Below are positions 33,770-42,553 of a stretch of 64,000 nucleotides of DNA, one piece after another; the first letter of the stretch is position 1; each line of letters starts with the position of its first letter. The notes beneath the pieces are model-generated. The model was not told the DNA's origin. It did not search any database and saw nothing but the letters and a program-made list of their open reading frames with translations. Source of the DNA: Halorutilus salinus (GTDB lineage Archaea > Halobacteriota > Halobacteria > Halobacteriales > Halorutilaceae). The translations under genes were made by a program, and so were the position numbers. The stretch covers positions 144,075 to 208,074 of the forward strand of contig NZ_RKLV01000004.1 of assembly GCF_026242195.1 (NCBI RefSeq), written 5' to 3'.

Positions 33770-35320
33770 ATGGTACTCGTCTGGATTCTCGGAGGCTTTC
33801 TCGCCTACTGGGTGCTCGTCACGGTTCTCGATTCACGCGGTGTTCTCGAACGTTACAACGCCTCCGCGGCGGGACCTCTGATCATGTTCCGTACCGTACG
33901 CGGACGCGACCTTCTCGACCGTCTCGCCTCGCCCAAACGTTTCTGGCGAGCCTACGCAAACGTCGGTGTGGCTATCGCGGGACTCGTCATGGTAGCCTCG
34001 TTCGTCCTACTCCTCCGTATCGCACATCTCAGCATCTTTCAGACGCCTGAGCCGTCACAGATAACGGAGCCGCAGAACGTGCTCGTCATACCCGGTGTGA
34101 ACGACTTCCTCCCTCTCTCTGTCGCCCCGGAGATACTCGCGGGCTTGCTTATAGGTATCGTCGTCCATGAGTTCGGACACGGTATACTCTGCCGCGTCGG
34201 TGACATACGTGTCGACAGCATGGGGGCGGTCATGCTCGCAGTCCTGCCCTTCGGTGCTTTCGTCGAACCCGACGAGGAGGAGGTTGGGGAGGCGTCGAGC
34301 GCCGAAAGGACACGTATGTTCGCCGCGGGGGTCACAAACAACTTCGTGCTCACCGTCGTCGCCTTCGTCCTTATCGCGCTCTCGCTCTCCGCCGTACAGC
34401 CGCTTGACGGCGTCGGTGTTCAGAACGTTGCAGACGGTTCGCTCGCCGACGGTGTCGTCGAACAGGGTGACCGCGTCGTCGCTGTAGACGGCAACGAGGT
34501 CGGCTCTACCGACGCGTTCTTCGGCGCGCTCGGAGGTTCGGCGGGTGAGGAGGTGGTTCTTACGGTTGCCTCCCCCGACGGCGCTACACGTGAGGAGCGT
34601 CTGGAGACGGGAGCGCCCGGTGTCGAGATCAGCACCGTGCAGTCGGATTCTGCGGCTGAGGCGGCGGGTCTTCAGGAGGGCGACATGATCACCTCGGTCG
34701 ACGGTGAGGAGGTCACCAACGCTCAGGCGTTCGTCTCCGTCATGGGTGAACTCTCACCCGGTGACGAGGTTGGTATCGAGGTGCTCCGCGACGGCGAGAC
34801 GGTGTCGGTCGGTACGACGCTCGGAGAAAGCCCGCGCGGCGAAGGGGCGTTCCTCGGCGTCGGCTACCTCACGAACGCACAGCGCGTCGGAGTGACGCCG
34901 TACGACATAGGGACGCCGTACTCGCTCCTTACATCGCTCAACCCTGTCGACTGGGTTCTGGCTATCTACCTACCTCTCGGCGCGGCGGTAGGCGTATCGC
35001 CGTTCTTCGGCTTCGACGGCTTCATACTCAGCTTCTACGAACTCGCAGGACCTGCGTCGGCTCTCGGCGGTGCGTTCTGGGTCGTCCCTAACGTCCTCTA
35101 CTGGACGGCTTGGGTAAACTTCAACCTCGGTCTGTTCAACTGCATACCCGCACTCCCTCTCGACGGCGGACATATACTCAAGGAGGGACTGCGGAAAGCC
35201 GTCTCGCCCGTCACCTCCGGCGAGGCTACCGACCGTCTCGCCGACTCGCTGACGATCGCCGTCGCCGTCGCTATGTTCGGTAGCATGGTTCTGATGATAG
35301 TCGCGCCGCGTCTGCTCTAA
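33770..35320 (+). CDS. Site-2 (M50) membrane metalloprotease with two PDZ domains
   Basis: The protein has 516 aa from the ATG at 33770. The zinc motif HEFGH is in the second transmembrane region, and the third ligand is in the ALPLDGGHIL motif near the C-terminus. Two PDZ repeats lie between (around DGVVEQGDRVVAVDGNEV and AGLQEGDMITSVDGEEV). It cleaves substrates within the membrane; in haloarchaea such enzymes are linked to stress and pigment or membrane signalling. No substrate gene is adjacent. Confidence 0.93.
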   Translation: MVLVWILGGFLAYWVLVTVLDSRGVLERYNASAAGPLIMFRTVRGRDLLDRLASPKRFWRAYANVGVAIAGLVMVASFVLLLRIAHLSIFQTPEPSQITEPQNVLVIPGVNDFLPLSVAPEILAGLLIGIVVHEFGHGILCRVGDIRVDSMGAVMLAVLPFGAFVEPDEEEVGEASSAERTRMFAAGVTNNFVLTVVAFVLIALSLSAVQPLDGVGVQNVADGSLADGVVEQGDRVVAVDGNEVGSTDAFFGALGGSAGEEVVLTVASPDGATREERLETGAPGVEISTVQSDSAAEAAGLQEGDMITSVDGEEVTNAQAFVSVMGELSPGDEVGIEVLRDGETVSVGTTLGESPRGEGAFLGVGYLTNAQRVGVTPYDIGTPYSLLTSLNPVDWVLAIYLPLGAAVGVSPFFGFDGFILSFYELAGPASALGGAFWVVPNVLYWTAWVNFNLGLFNCIPALPLDGGHILKEGLRKAVSPVTSGEATDRLADSLTIAVAVAMFGSMVLMIVAPRLL

Positions 35321-35745
35321 CGCTCGAACATACGCAGAGTCTCGCCCGCGAAACGAGCCTTCCCCTGCTCCTCGAAGCCCTCTTGCGGAAGAAAGCCCGT
35401 GAACCACGACCCCTCTCCGACAGCGACACGTGTCCGTAGCCCCTCGTCGTCGGCGAACTCCGAAGGGAAGGAGACGAGACGTTCGGGTACGTCGGTGTCG
35501 CGGTACTCGGGAACGACGCAGACGTGCTGTACGACGACCGTCTCGTCGACGACGCGGTAGCTGACGTAGCCCACGATTTCGTCGCCTTCATTCTCGTCCT
35601 CCTCGACGGCTATCTTCATCGTCCTGTCCTGAACGAGGTCACGCATCGATCCCACCGACATGTCCTGCGGAAGGACGTAGCAGTTGGCTATCTCGGCTAC
35701 ACCGTCGGCGTCGTCCTCGCGCGCATCCCTGTATCTTAGGCTCAT
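35317..35745 (-). CDS. GNAT-family acetyltransferase
   Basis: The protein has 142 aa. The GNAT pattern is YRDAREDDADGVAEI at the start, VVQHVCVVPEYRDTDVPERLV for the acetyl-CoA strand/loop (the usual RxxGxG is weak: YRDTDVP), and WFTGFLPQEGFEE near the end. The substrate is unknown. It overlaps neighbours at both ends by 4 nt. Confidence 0.75.
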   Translation of the reverse strand: MSLRYRDAREDDADGVAEIANCYVLPQDMSVGSMRDLVQDRTMKIAVEEDENEGDEIVGYVSYRVVDETVVVQHVCVVPEYRDTDVPERLVSFPSEFADDEGLRTRVAVGEGSWFTGFLPQEGFEEQGKARFAGETLRMFER

Positions 35746-36152
35746 ATATCAGACCTCATACGTGTACGTTGTTGGGGCAATGATTCGACATCGTGTATCT
35801 CCTTCGATGTAAGGTCACGTAAACGTTTTCGGTGCGATGTCCGTGGCGCGACGCCGTAGGATTCGAGCAGGGTCTTCAGCTTTGACTTTAGCGCCTCACC
35901 CTCGGCGTCCCAGTCGGTGAGTATAACGGCGACGTCGTACCTACGTGAGACGCGTTCCGCGGTCTCGACGAGGCTACGTCCGTTGCCGCTGACACGGAGT
36001 ATCTCAGCCTCTATACCGAGACGTTCGAGTCCGCGTTCGTCGTTCTTCCCCTCGACGAGAACCGGCGCGGGCTTCTCCTCTGCTGTACGCTGTACCGATT
36101 CGAGAACCTCGTCGAGACGGCGCAGACGTTCGCCCGCCGTGTCCCAACGCAT
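35742..36152 (-). CDS. Toprim-domain protein (UPF0292-like)
   Basis: The protein has 136 aa from the ATG at 36152; longer in-frame versions run antisense through the aspartate kinase gene and are not used. The Toprim motifs are PVLVEGKNDERGL (Glu) and ILTDWDAEGEAL (DxD). It matches small archaeal Toprim proteins related to primase/RNase M5 domains; the function is undetermined. It overlaps the acetyltransferase gene by 4 nt. Confidence 0.85.
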   Translation of the reverse strand: MRWDTAGERLRRLDEVLESVQRTAEEKPAPVLVEGKNDERGLERLGIEAEILRVSGNGRSLVETAERVSRRYDVAVILTDWDAEGEALKSKLKTLLESYGVAPRTSHRKRLRDLTSKEIHDVESLPQQRTRMRSDI

Positions 36153-36254
36153 ACGTACCGTACGTACCGACACGCAAAAAGCCTGTCCGTGGTTGGACAT
36201 ATCCGAAGCGCTTTTGACTGAGTGTTGGCAACGGTTCCCACACTGAACAACCGT

Positions 36255-37472
36255 ATGTCCAAGATAGTAGCGAAGTTCGGCGGGACAAGCGTAGGAACGG
36301 GTGAACGTATGAGAAAGGCGGCGGAGAGCATCGCCGACGTTGTCGACGCCGGCGACGAAGCCTGTGTCGTCGTCTCTGCGATGGGAAAGACGACGGATAT
36401 GCTCATAGAGGAGATGGAGAAGGTCGCCGACGACGGACCCCGTGACGAGGACGCCGACGAGATCGTCAGCATGGGCGAACGTACTTCCGTCAGGATGTTC
36501 AAGACCGCCCTTGGGGATCTCGGCGTCGACTCCTTCTTCGTAGAGCCGGGCGACGACGACTGGCCCGTGGTGACCGACGAGGCGGGCGAGGTCGACGAGA
36601 AGGAGACCCACAGACGCGTCCAACGTCTCGGCGAACGTATGGAAGACGCCGTCCCGGTTGTCTGCGGCTTCCTCGGAGAGACGGACGACGGCACGCTCAC
36701 GACGCTCGGACGCGGGGGTAGCGACACCACCGCTATGCTCATCGGTAACCATCTCGGTGCCGACGAGGTCGTCATAGTCACCGATGTCGAGGGCATCATG
36801 ACGGGCGACCCGTCGAACGTCGAACGCGCAAAGAGCGTCGACAGTATCTCCGTCGACGAGATGCAGGATCTGTCGATACGCGGTGCGGGCGTGGTCGCGC
36901 CGAGCGCACTCAGGTACAAGACCAACGGTATGACCGTCCGTGTCGTCCACCACGAACACGGCGACATACGCGCCGAAGGGACGGTTATCGAGGGCGAAGG
37001 AACCAGCACCCATCTCGTCGAGATGCGTGACGAACCCCTCGCCGCCGTGACGGTCGCAGGACGTTCCGTCATCGATACGCCTAACCTTCTCTCGCGTCTC
37101 TCTACGACCCTCGGCGAAAACGATATCAACATCTACGGACATTCGACGGGGAACGACTCAATGTCCTTCTTCGTGGATCAGAACAAAGGACGACATGCGG
37201 AGAAGCTTCTCCACGACGAGATAGTCGAGGACGCAAAGTTCTCAAGCGTCTCCGTGCGCGAGGACGTCGCCATGATACTCGTCTCCGGCGGTGACTTTAT
37301 CGATACACCCGGCATCGTATACCGCGTCGTAAAGCCGCTTTACGAGCGAGGGATCAATATCATAGAGATAATTTCGAGTGTCACGAGTATCGTCATCTTC
37401 GTCGACCGCGGCGAGAGACAGGACGCGTTCGAACTCATAGAGGGCGCGCTGGAGGCGTACGAGGACGAATAA
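36255..37472 (+). CDS. lysC: Aspartate kinase
   Basis: The protein has 405 aa from the ATG at 36255. The kinase start KIVAKFGGTSVGTGERM, GFLGETDDGTLTTLGRGG and TDVEGIMTGDP are family signatures. Two C-terminal ACT domains are present (VAVTVAGRSVIDTPN and VAMILVSGGDFIDTPG). It phosphorylates aspartate, the first step to lysine, threonine and methionine. dapA, dapB and dapF in this window use its product line. Confidence 0.94.
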   Translation: MSKIVAKFGGTSVGTGERMRKAAESIADVVDAGDEACVVVSAMGKTTDMLIEEMEKVADDGPRDEDADEIVSMGERTSVRMFKTALGDLGVDSFFVEPGDDDWPVVTDEAGEVDEKETHRRVQRLGERMEDAVPVVCGFLGETDDGTLTTLGRGGSDTTAMLIGNHLGADEVVIVTDVEGIMTGDPSNVERAKSVDSISVDEMQDLSIRGAGVVAPSALRYKTNGMTVRVVHHEHGDIRAEGTVIEGEGTSTHLVEMRDEPLAAVTVAGRSVIDTPNLLSRLSTTLGENDINIYGHSTGNDSMSFFVDQNKGRHAEKLLHDEIVEDAKFSSVSVREDVAMILVSGGDFIDTPGIVYRVVKPLYERGINIIEIISSVTSIVIFVDRGERQDAFELIEGALEAYEDE

Positions 37473-37506
37473 CAAACGTTACGGACTCCGCCTCTCACAC
37501 CGAAGT

Positions 37507-37848
37507 ATGGACTATACCGTGGCTCTCGAAGGCGCGTGGATAGTGGAGGACGTTGACGACATAGAGGACGCGGTTTCCGTCGCGGTCAGCGAAGCCGGAA
37601 AACGCCTCAACCCCGACAAGGACTACGTTGAGGTTGAGATCGGTCTGATGGACTGCCCTGCGTGCGGCGAGGCGTTCGACGCCGCATGCATGTTCGCCGG
37701 AACCGGTCTCGTCGGTCTCGTCTTCGATATAAACGTCTACAATGTTGAGACGGAGGATCACGCGGCGAAGATAGCCAAACAGGAGGTGGGCGAGGCGCTC
37801 ACCAACACCCCCCTTGAAGTCGTCGATGTATCTGAGAAGGAAGAGTAG
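37507..37848 (+). CDS. UPF0212/DUF555-family protein
   Basis: The protein has 113 aa. The family pattern is YTVALEGAWIVEDVDDIEDA, then EVEIGLMDCPACGEAFDAAC with a CPxCGE pair and a third Cys, then EDHAAKIAKQEVG. It is an archaeal family of unknown function, possibly metal-binding through the Cys. The end overlaps the start of the PLD gene. Confidence 0.85.
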   Translation: MDYTVALEGAWIVEDVDDIEDAVSVAVSEAGKRLNPDKDYVEVEIGLMDCPACGEAFDAACMFAGTGLVGLVFDINVYNVETEDHAAKIAKQEVGEALTNTPLEVVDVSEKEE

Positions 37849-39418
37849 CGTTACGTTTCTTCTGGCAGTTCTTCTTGTCTCTTTGGCTACCGTCTCGGTC
37901 GCCGCCGAAGAGCCGCGTATCGTCGAGACGTACCCCGACACGTACGCCGACGGCGACGCCGGCGAGTACGTAGCCGTCGAGTTCGACGGAATCGACACAT
38001 CGGGATGGACTCTTGAAGACACCGACGCCGTGACACGTCTACCCAACCGTACGCTCGACGGAACCGTATACTTCACGAGCGACGGCGGCGCGCATAACCG
38101 GAGCGACTACGGTCTGGAGCTACGTCTCGCCAACTCGGGCGAGGTCATCACCGTACGTGACCCTTCGGGCGATACCGTCGACCGTCTACGTTACGGCGAC
38201 GAAGGCGGCGTCGACCCGACGGAGGGCGAACTCGTCATCCGCCAAGACGACGGCTTCGGCACGCATCCGTTCGGAGCCACCGACCTCGAACCACTCCGCA
38301 CCAACGTCTCGTCCGTGACCGCCTTCGTACTCCCCGACTCACCCGGTGTCGTCGCCGACGAGTTCCGCGAAGCCGACGAACGCGTTCTCGTGAGCGCGTA
38401 TACTTTCGGGAGCGACTACCTCGCGGACGTTCTCGCACAGACGGAGGCACGTGTAGAGCTTCTCGTAGAAGGCTCCCCGCCCGGAGGCTTTCCCGCGTCG
38501 ACGGAGGAAGTTCTCCAAAGCCTCGACGGTGTGCGTCGGTACGTCGCCGACGGCGAACGGAGCCGTTACACATACTTCCATGCGAAGTACGCCGTTGCCG
38601 ACGACTCCGCCGTCGTCACCTCCGAAAACTGGGGCGACAGAAACTTCGCTCCCAACGCAACGGGTTCGCGCGGATGGGGCGTGGTTATCAAGGGCGAGGA
38701 GGCTTCGAACTACCTCGCCCATGTCTTCCGCGAGGACACCGACTGGCGAGGGATCTCGTCGTGGAGAAACTCGTCGGTCGACAGCCATGAACAGGACGAA
38801 AGCGACACGTACCTAAACACGGGGTTCGAACCGACGCGTACCAACAGTACGGCGGTCGAACTTTTCGTAACACCCGACGCGAGCGTCGAACCCGTCGTGT
38901 CGCTGATCGAGAGCGCCGACGACGAAGTTCTCGTACAGCAGGCGTACATACGTCCTTGGGACGACGGACTCGGCTCCAACCCGTACGTCGAAGCGTTACG
39001 CGAAGCCGCATCACGCGGCGTCGATGTCAGCGTCCTACTCGACGGAAGATGGTACTACGAGGAGGAGAACACCGAGGTCGCCGAGGCGCTGAACTCGTCG
39101 AACATAGACGCGCGCCTCTCCGACCGTCCTACGCATACCAAAGGCGTCGTCGTCGACAACGAGTCGGTTCTCGTCTCAAGCATAAACTGGAACCGGAACT
39201 CACCGATGGACAACCGTGAGGTCGGTGTCATCGTCCACGACGCCGAGACAGCGCGGTACTTCGCCGAAGTCTTCAACACCGACATGAGCGCCGAAACAGG
39301 CGAAGGAACGGGTGCGCCCGTCTCAGCCGACGGCGCACCGACCGACTATCTCCTTGAAGCCGTCATAATACTCGTCGTCTCGGGTATCGCCGTCTGGCTC
39401 GTCGCACGCGAGATCTAA
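37826..39418 (+). CDS. Secreted, membrane-anchored protein with lamin-tail-like and two phospholipase D domains
   Basis: The protein has 530 aa from the ATG at 37826; another ATG is 12 nt earlier. A signal peptide (FLLAVLLVSLATVSVAAEE) is followed by a lamin-tail-like beta domain to about residue 140. Two PLD half-sites follow: HAKYAVADDSAVVTSENW and HTKGVVVDNESVLVSSINW (HxK-x4-D). A C-terminal membrane span (LLEAVIILVVSGIAVWLVA) anchors it. It likely hydrolyses phosphodiesters outside the cell, either DNA or lipid; nuclease action on external DNA is plausible given the lamin-tail domain. Confidence 0.88.
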   Translation: MYLRRKSSVTFLLAVLLVSLATVSVAAEEPRIVETYPDTYADGDAGEYVAVEFDGIDTSGWTLEDTDAVTRLPNRTLDGTVYFTSDGGAHNRSDYGLELRLANSGEVITVRDPSGDTVDRLRYGDEGGVDPTEGELVIRQDDGFGTHPFGATDLEPLRTNVSSVTAFVLPDSPGVVADEFREADERVLVSAYTFGSDYLADVLAQTEARVELLVEGSPPGGFPASTEEVLQSLDGVRRYVADGERSRYTYFHAKYAVADDSAVVTSENWGDRNFAPNATGSRGWGVVIKGEEASNYLAHVFREDTDWRGISSWRNSSVDSHEQDESDTYLNTGFEPTRTNSTAVELFVTPDASVEPVVSLIESADDEVLVQQAYIRPWDDGLGSNPYVEALREAASRGVDVSVLLDGRWYYEEENTEVAEALNSSNIDARLSDRPTHTKGVVVDNESVLVSSINWNRNSPMDNREVGVIVHDAETARYFAEVFNTDMSAETGEGTGAPVSADGAPTDYLLEAVIILVVSGIAVWLVAREI

Positions 39419-40692
39419 ACCGTCTCTACGTCCGCACCAACTGCGGAGAGGTCGTCGACGAAGCCCGGATACGAGACACCGACCGTCTCAGCCGTCGTTA
39501 TACTCGTCTCACCTTCGGCTACGAGCGCCGCGACCGCGAGAGCCATTACGACACGGTGGTCGTCACGTCCGTCGACGCGTGTACCGACGAGTTCGGACGC
39601 GTTCCCGTCGATAACGAGACGGTCGCGCTCCTCCTCGATTACGGCACCCATCTTGCGGAGTTCGGTCGCCATCGCTTCGAGACGATCCGTCTCCTTGTAA
39701 CGTACGTGTTCGGCGTCTACTATACGTGTCTCACCTCCTGCCGCCGAACCGAGCGCCGCCACGGTCGGCGTCAGGTCGGGGCTGTCGGAGGCGTCGAACG
39801 TCACGCCGGTTAGCTCGTCGGCGTCGCCCTTGACACGCGCTACACCGTCGTCGGGGTTCCTGTCGACCGACGCACCCATACGTTCGAGCACATCGAGTAT
39901 CACCGCGTCGCCCTGTGCGCTCGGAAACAGGTTTCCGACCGTTGTTTCGCCCGCAAGCGCACCCGCGGCGAGCGGGTAGGAGGCGCTCGAAAAGTCACCG
40001 GGGACACGGAACTCGTCGGCGGTGTACCTCTGGTTCCCCGGAACCTCGAACCCAGTTTCGGTTTCGCGTACGTCTATCCCTGTCTCTTCGAGGACTTCGA
40101 CCGTAATATCGACGTACGGACGGCTCTTGAGCGTTCCGTCTACCTTCACCGTAACGCCGTCGGTCAGCGGTGCTGTAAAGAGTAACGACGATATAAACTG
40201 CGACGAGACGGTTCCGTCCACCGTCGTCTTGCCGCCTTCGACGGAGTCTCCGACAACGAGCGGTGCGCGTCCGTTACCGCGCGTCGAGCGCGCCGTCGCA
40301 CCGAGTTCGCGTAACGACGAAAGGAGAGGCGCGTTGGGACGCGACCGCAGGCTTTCGTCGCCCGTCAGAACCGAGAGACCGTCGACGAGCGAAGCCGCAC
40401 CCGCGAAAAGACGTGTCGTAGTACCCGAGTTACCGCAGTTGAGAACGTCGTCGGGGGTTTCGGGTGCGCCGTCGACGCCGTCGATAACGAGGTCATCGCC
40501 GTCCTCGTCCACCGAACCGCCGAGACCGCGCGCGCAACGGATGCTCGCCTCCGTATCCGCGCTCCTGAGCGGGTTGAGTACACGGGTTCCGTCGCCGAGA
40601 GCGCCCGCGAGGATACCGCGGTGGCTGTAGCTCTTGCTCGGCGGCGCTTCGACACGTCCCGACACGTGAGAACGCGAGACGACGAGTTCCAT
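39415..40692 (-). CDS. aroA: 3-phosphoshikimate 1-carboxyvinyltransferase (EPSP synthase)
   Basis: The protein has 425 aa. The motifs are PPSKSYSHRGILAGAL (Lys, Arg), LNCGNSGTTTRLFAG, and in the second half DSPDLTPTVAALGSAA and HVRYKETDRLEAMATELRKM. It condenses shikimate-3-phosphate with PEP toward chorismate. pheA, further along the pathway, is in the same window but unlinked. It is tail to tail with the PLD gene (4-nt overlap). Confidence 0.95.
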   Translation of the reverse strand: MELVVSRSHVSGRVEAPPSKSYSHRGILAGALGDGTRVLNPLRSADTEASIRCARGLGGSVDEDGDDLVIDGVDGAPETPDDVLNCGNSGTTTRLFAGAASLVDGLSVLTGDESLRSRPNAPLLSSLRELGATARSTRGNGRAPLVVGDSVEGGKTTVDGTVSSQFISSLLFTAPLTDGVTVKVDGTLKSRPYVDITVEVLEETGIDVRETETGFEVPGNQRYTADEFRVPGDFSSASYPLAAGALAGETTVGNLFPSAQGDAVILDVLERMGASVDRNPDDGVARVKGDADELTGVTFDASDSPDLTPTVAALGSAAGGETRIVDAEHVRYKETDRLEAMATELRKMGAVIEEERDRLVIDGNASELVGTRVDGRDDHRVVMALAVAALVAEGETSITTAETVGVSYPGFVDDLSAVGADVETV

Positions 40693-40766
40693 GGACGGTT
40701 TACGCGCTCCGGCGCTTCAAACTGTCGAACCGTAATGCGTTTACAGTCGCGCGCGCCGTCTCGGTC

Positions 40767-41270
40767 ATGACCACGCGTCTTCTGGTAACGTCAGACACAC
40801 ATCTCGAAACAGCCGACCTTCCGGACGCTCTCGTAACCGCCGTCGATGAGTCCGACGCCGTCGTACATGCGGGAGACTTCGAGACACGTGAGGTGCTGAA
40901 CCGGTTCGACGAAGGCGCTCCCCTACACGCAGTACACGGAAACGCCGACACGCCTGCGGTGCGCGATGCCCTTCCCCGGAGGAAGAAGTTTGAGTACGAC
41001 GGTGTCCGCGTCTGTACCGTACACGGACACCGCACGCCTGACGTAGCCTACGAGGCGGCGGAGATGGGTGCGCATCTCGTCGTCCGCGGTCACAGCCACA
41101 CGCCTTCGTACAACGAGACCGGCGTACCGACGCTCAACCCCGGAAGCCCGACGCGACCGCGCGACGCACCACCCTCGTACGGCTGGCTCGTCTGCGACGA
41201 CGGCGACTTCGGCGGACGCGTCGTCTCCCTTGACGACGAAACCCTGATCGAGTTCGGCGATGTCGGGTAA
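40767..41270 (+). CDS. YfcE/MJ0936-type metallophosphoesterase
   Basis: The protein has 167 aa. The calcineurin-like motifs are SDTHLE (DxH), HAGDFE (GD), HGNAD (GNHD variant) and VRGHSHTP. Archaeal MJ0936 relatives hydrolyse phosphodiesters with Mn or Ni; the natural substrate is unknown. It is divergent from aroA with 74 nt between. Confidence 0.88.
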   Translation: MTTRLLVTSDTHLETADLPDALVTAVDESDAVVHAGDFETREVLNRFDEGAPLHAVHGNADTPAVRDALPRRKKFEYDGVRVCTVHGHRTPDVAYEAAEMGAHLVVRGHSHTPSYNETGVPTLNPGSPTRPRDAPPSYGWLVCDDGDFGGRVVSLDDETLIEFGDVG

Positions 41271-41301
41271 GAGTTATGAGGCGCGCGCGGCTTCCTTGGG
41301 T

Positions 41302-41415
41302 ATGGACGTTGTCGATATCGTCGTAGCGGGTACGATACTCGGCGTAGGCGCTGTGCTCGTCGCTCTCGGCTGGAGGTTCCTACGCGAGTACAGGAAGGCT
41401 GTACGTGATGATTAA
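41302..41415 (+). CDS. Small single-span membrane protein
   Basis: The protein has 37 aa: a transmembrane helix (IVVAGTILGVGAVLVALGW) followed by a basic segment REYRKAVRDD. It lies 31 nt after the phosphoesterase gene and overlaps the convergent DHH gene by 4 nt. The codon pattern is like its neighbours. No function is known. Confidence 0.6.
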   Translation: MDVVDIVVAGTILGVGAVLVALGWRFLREYRKAVRDD

Positions 41416-42446
41416 CCCGACTCTTCGTCTTCTTGGAGGTTCATCTCGTCGAAGAAACGTTTCTTGACCGTCCCCGAGACGAGTTCTATCATCCTGTCGT
41501 CGGTCTCCGCGAGTTCGGAGAAGACGCCGAGAGGAACCTGTGCCCCCGCCATGTCACGGTGTCCGCCGCCGCTACCCACGTCGCCGAATGCGTCGCGCAT
41601 AACGCGGTCGAGGTTGACGCGCGAGTCCTTCGAACGTGCGCTCGCCTCTATACGGTCGCCGACGACACCGAAGACGAGTACGGTTGAGACTCCTTCGAGA
41701 CGCATCAGGTAGTCCGCCGCCTGCGGAAGCGCGTCGCGCTCGTTTATGACCCCAACCCCCGCGACGAGCGACGAGGCGCGCACCTCGCGTTCGAGTATCG
41801 CCTCGCCTATGGTATCGAGCGTCTCAGGCGTGAACGCAGGCTCCGTCATACGGCGCAGAAGCTCGGTGTCGACGTACCTGTGAAGGAACTTCGAAGCCTC
41901 GTACTCCATCTCCGTCGCTCCCCGGAGGTATTCGAGCGTCTCGGTTCGTATGGCGAAAAGCAGAGCCGTTGCGATCTCCGTGTCGGGGGTAACGCCGAGT
42001 TCGCGCAGGTACTCGACGAGTATAGTCGTCGTCGCCCCGAACTCCTCGCGTATATCCACAAAGCCCGCGTCGACACCGTTTTCGGGCGGATGGTGGTCGA
42101 TTACGAAGTCTATCTGAACCTCGTCCGGAACCGAGTTGTTCTCACCCTTCGTCGAATGGTCGACGAACCCCACGATGTCGTAGTTTCCGAGGTCGGCGTT
42201 CTCGAACTCGGTAAGACCGACCTCAAGCAGGTTTACGAACGCACGGTTCTGCTGGTGGGAAACCTCGCCGCCGTACAGTATATCTACCTCCTCGACCCCT
42301 GCGTGCGAAGCGACCGTCTGCAGGGCGAGTGCGCTCGCTATACAGTCGGGGTCGGGGTTGTCGTGGCAGACGACACCGACTGTCTCGGCGTTCTCTACCA
42401 CGGATACGAACTCTTCTGACCTCGACAACGTTTTTCCGGAAGCCAT
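41412..42446 (-). CDS. DHH/DHHA1-family phosphoesterase (NrnA/RecJ-like)
   Basis: The protein has 344 aa from the ATG at 42446. Motifs are CHDNPDPDCIAS (DxD), VDHST, IDHHPPENG (DHH) and the C-terminal DHHA1 motif GSGGGHRDMAGAQ. The family hydrolyses short oligonucleotides or phosphodiesters such as pAp or cyclic dinucleotides. An acidic C-tail follows. No partner gene decides the substrate. Confidence 0.88.
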   Translation of the reverse strand: MASGKTLSRSEEFVSVVENAETVGVVCHDNPDPDCIASALALQTVASHAGVEEVDILYGGEVSHQQNRAFVNLLEVGLTEFENADLGNYDIVGFVDHSTKGENNSVPDEVQIDFVIDHHPPENGVDAGFVDIREEFGATTTILVEYLRELGVTPDTEIATALLFAIRTETLEYLRGATEMEYEASKFLHRYVDTELLRRMTEPAFTPETLDTIGEAILEREVRASSLVAGVGVINERDALPQAADYLMRLEGVSTVLVFGVVGDRIEASARSKDSRVNLDRVMRDAFGDVGSGGGHRDMAGAQVPLGVFSELAETDDRMIELVSGTVKKRFFDEMNLQEDEESG

Positions 42447-42553
42447 CAAAGGGTTTCCTCGTTCCTCCACACGTTCGGCGTCGCTCTTCTTAACCGTAAC
42501 GACTACCGTCGGCGACCGTCAGGCACAAGAAGTTCCGGGCGAAAAAACAGTCG

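Noticed and set aside
36153..37142. N-terminal extension of the Toprim gene
   Set aside because: It is antisense to the aspartate kinase gene; the ATG at 36152 gives the family's normal length.
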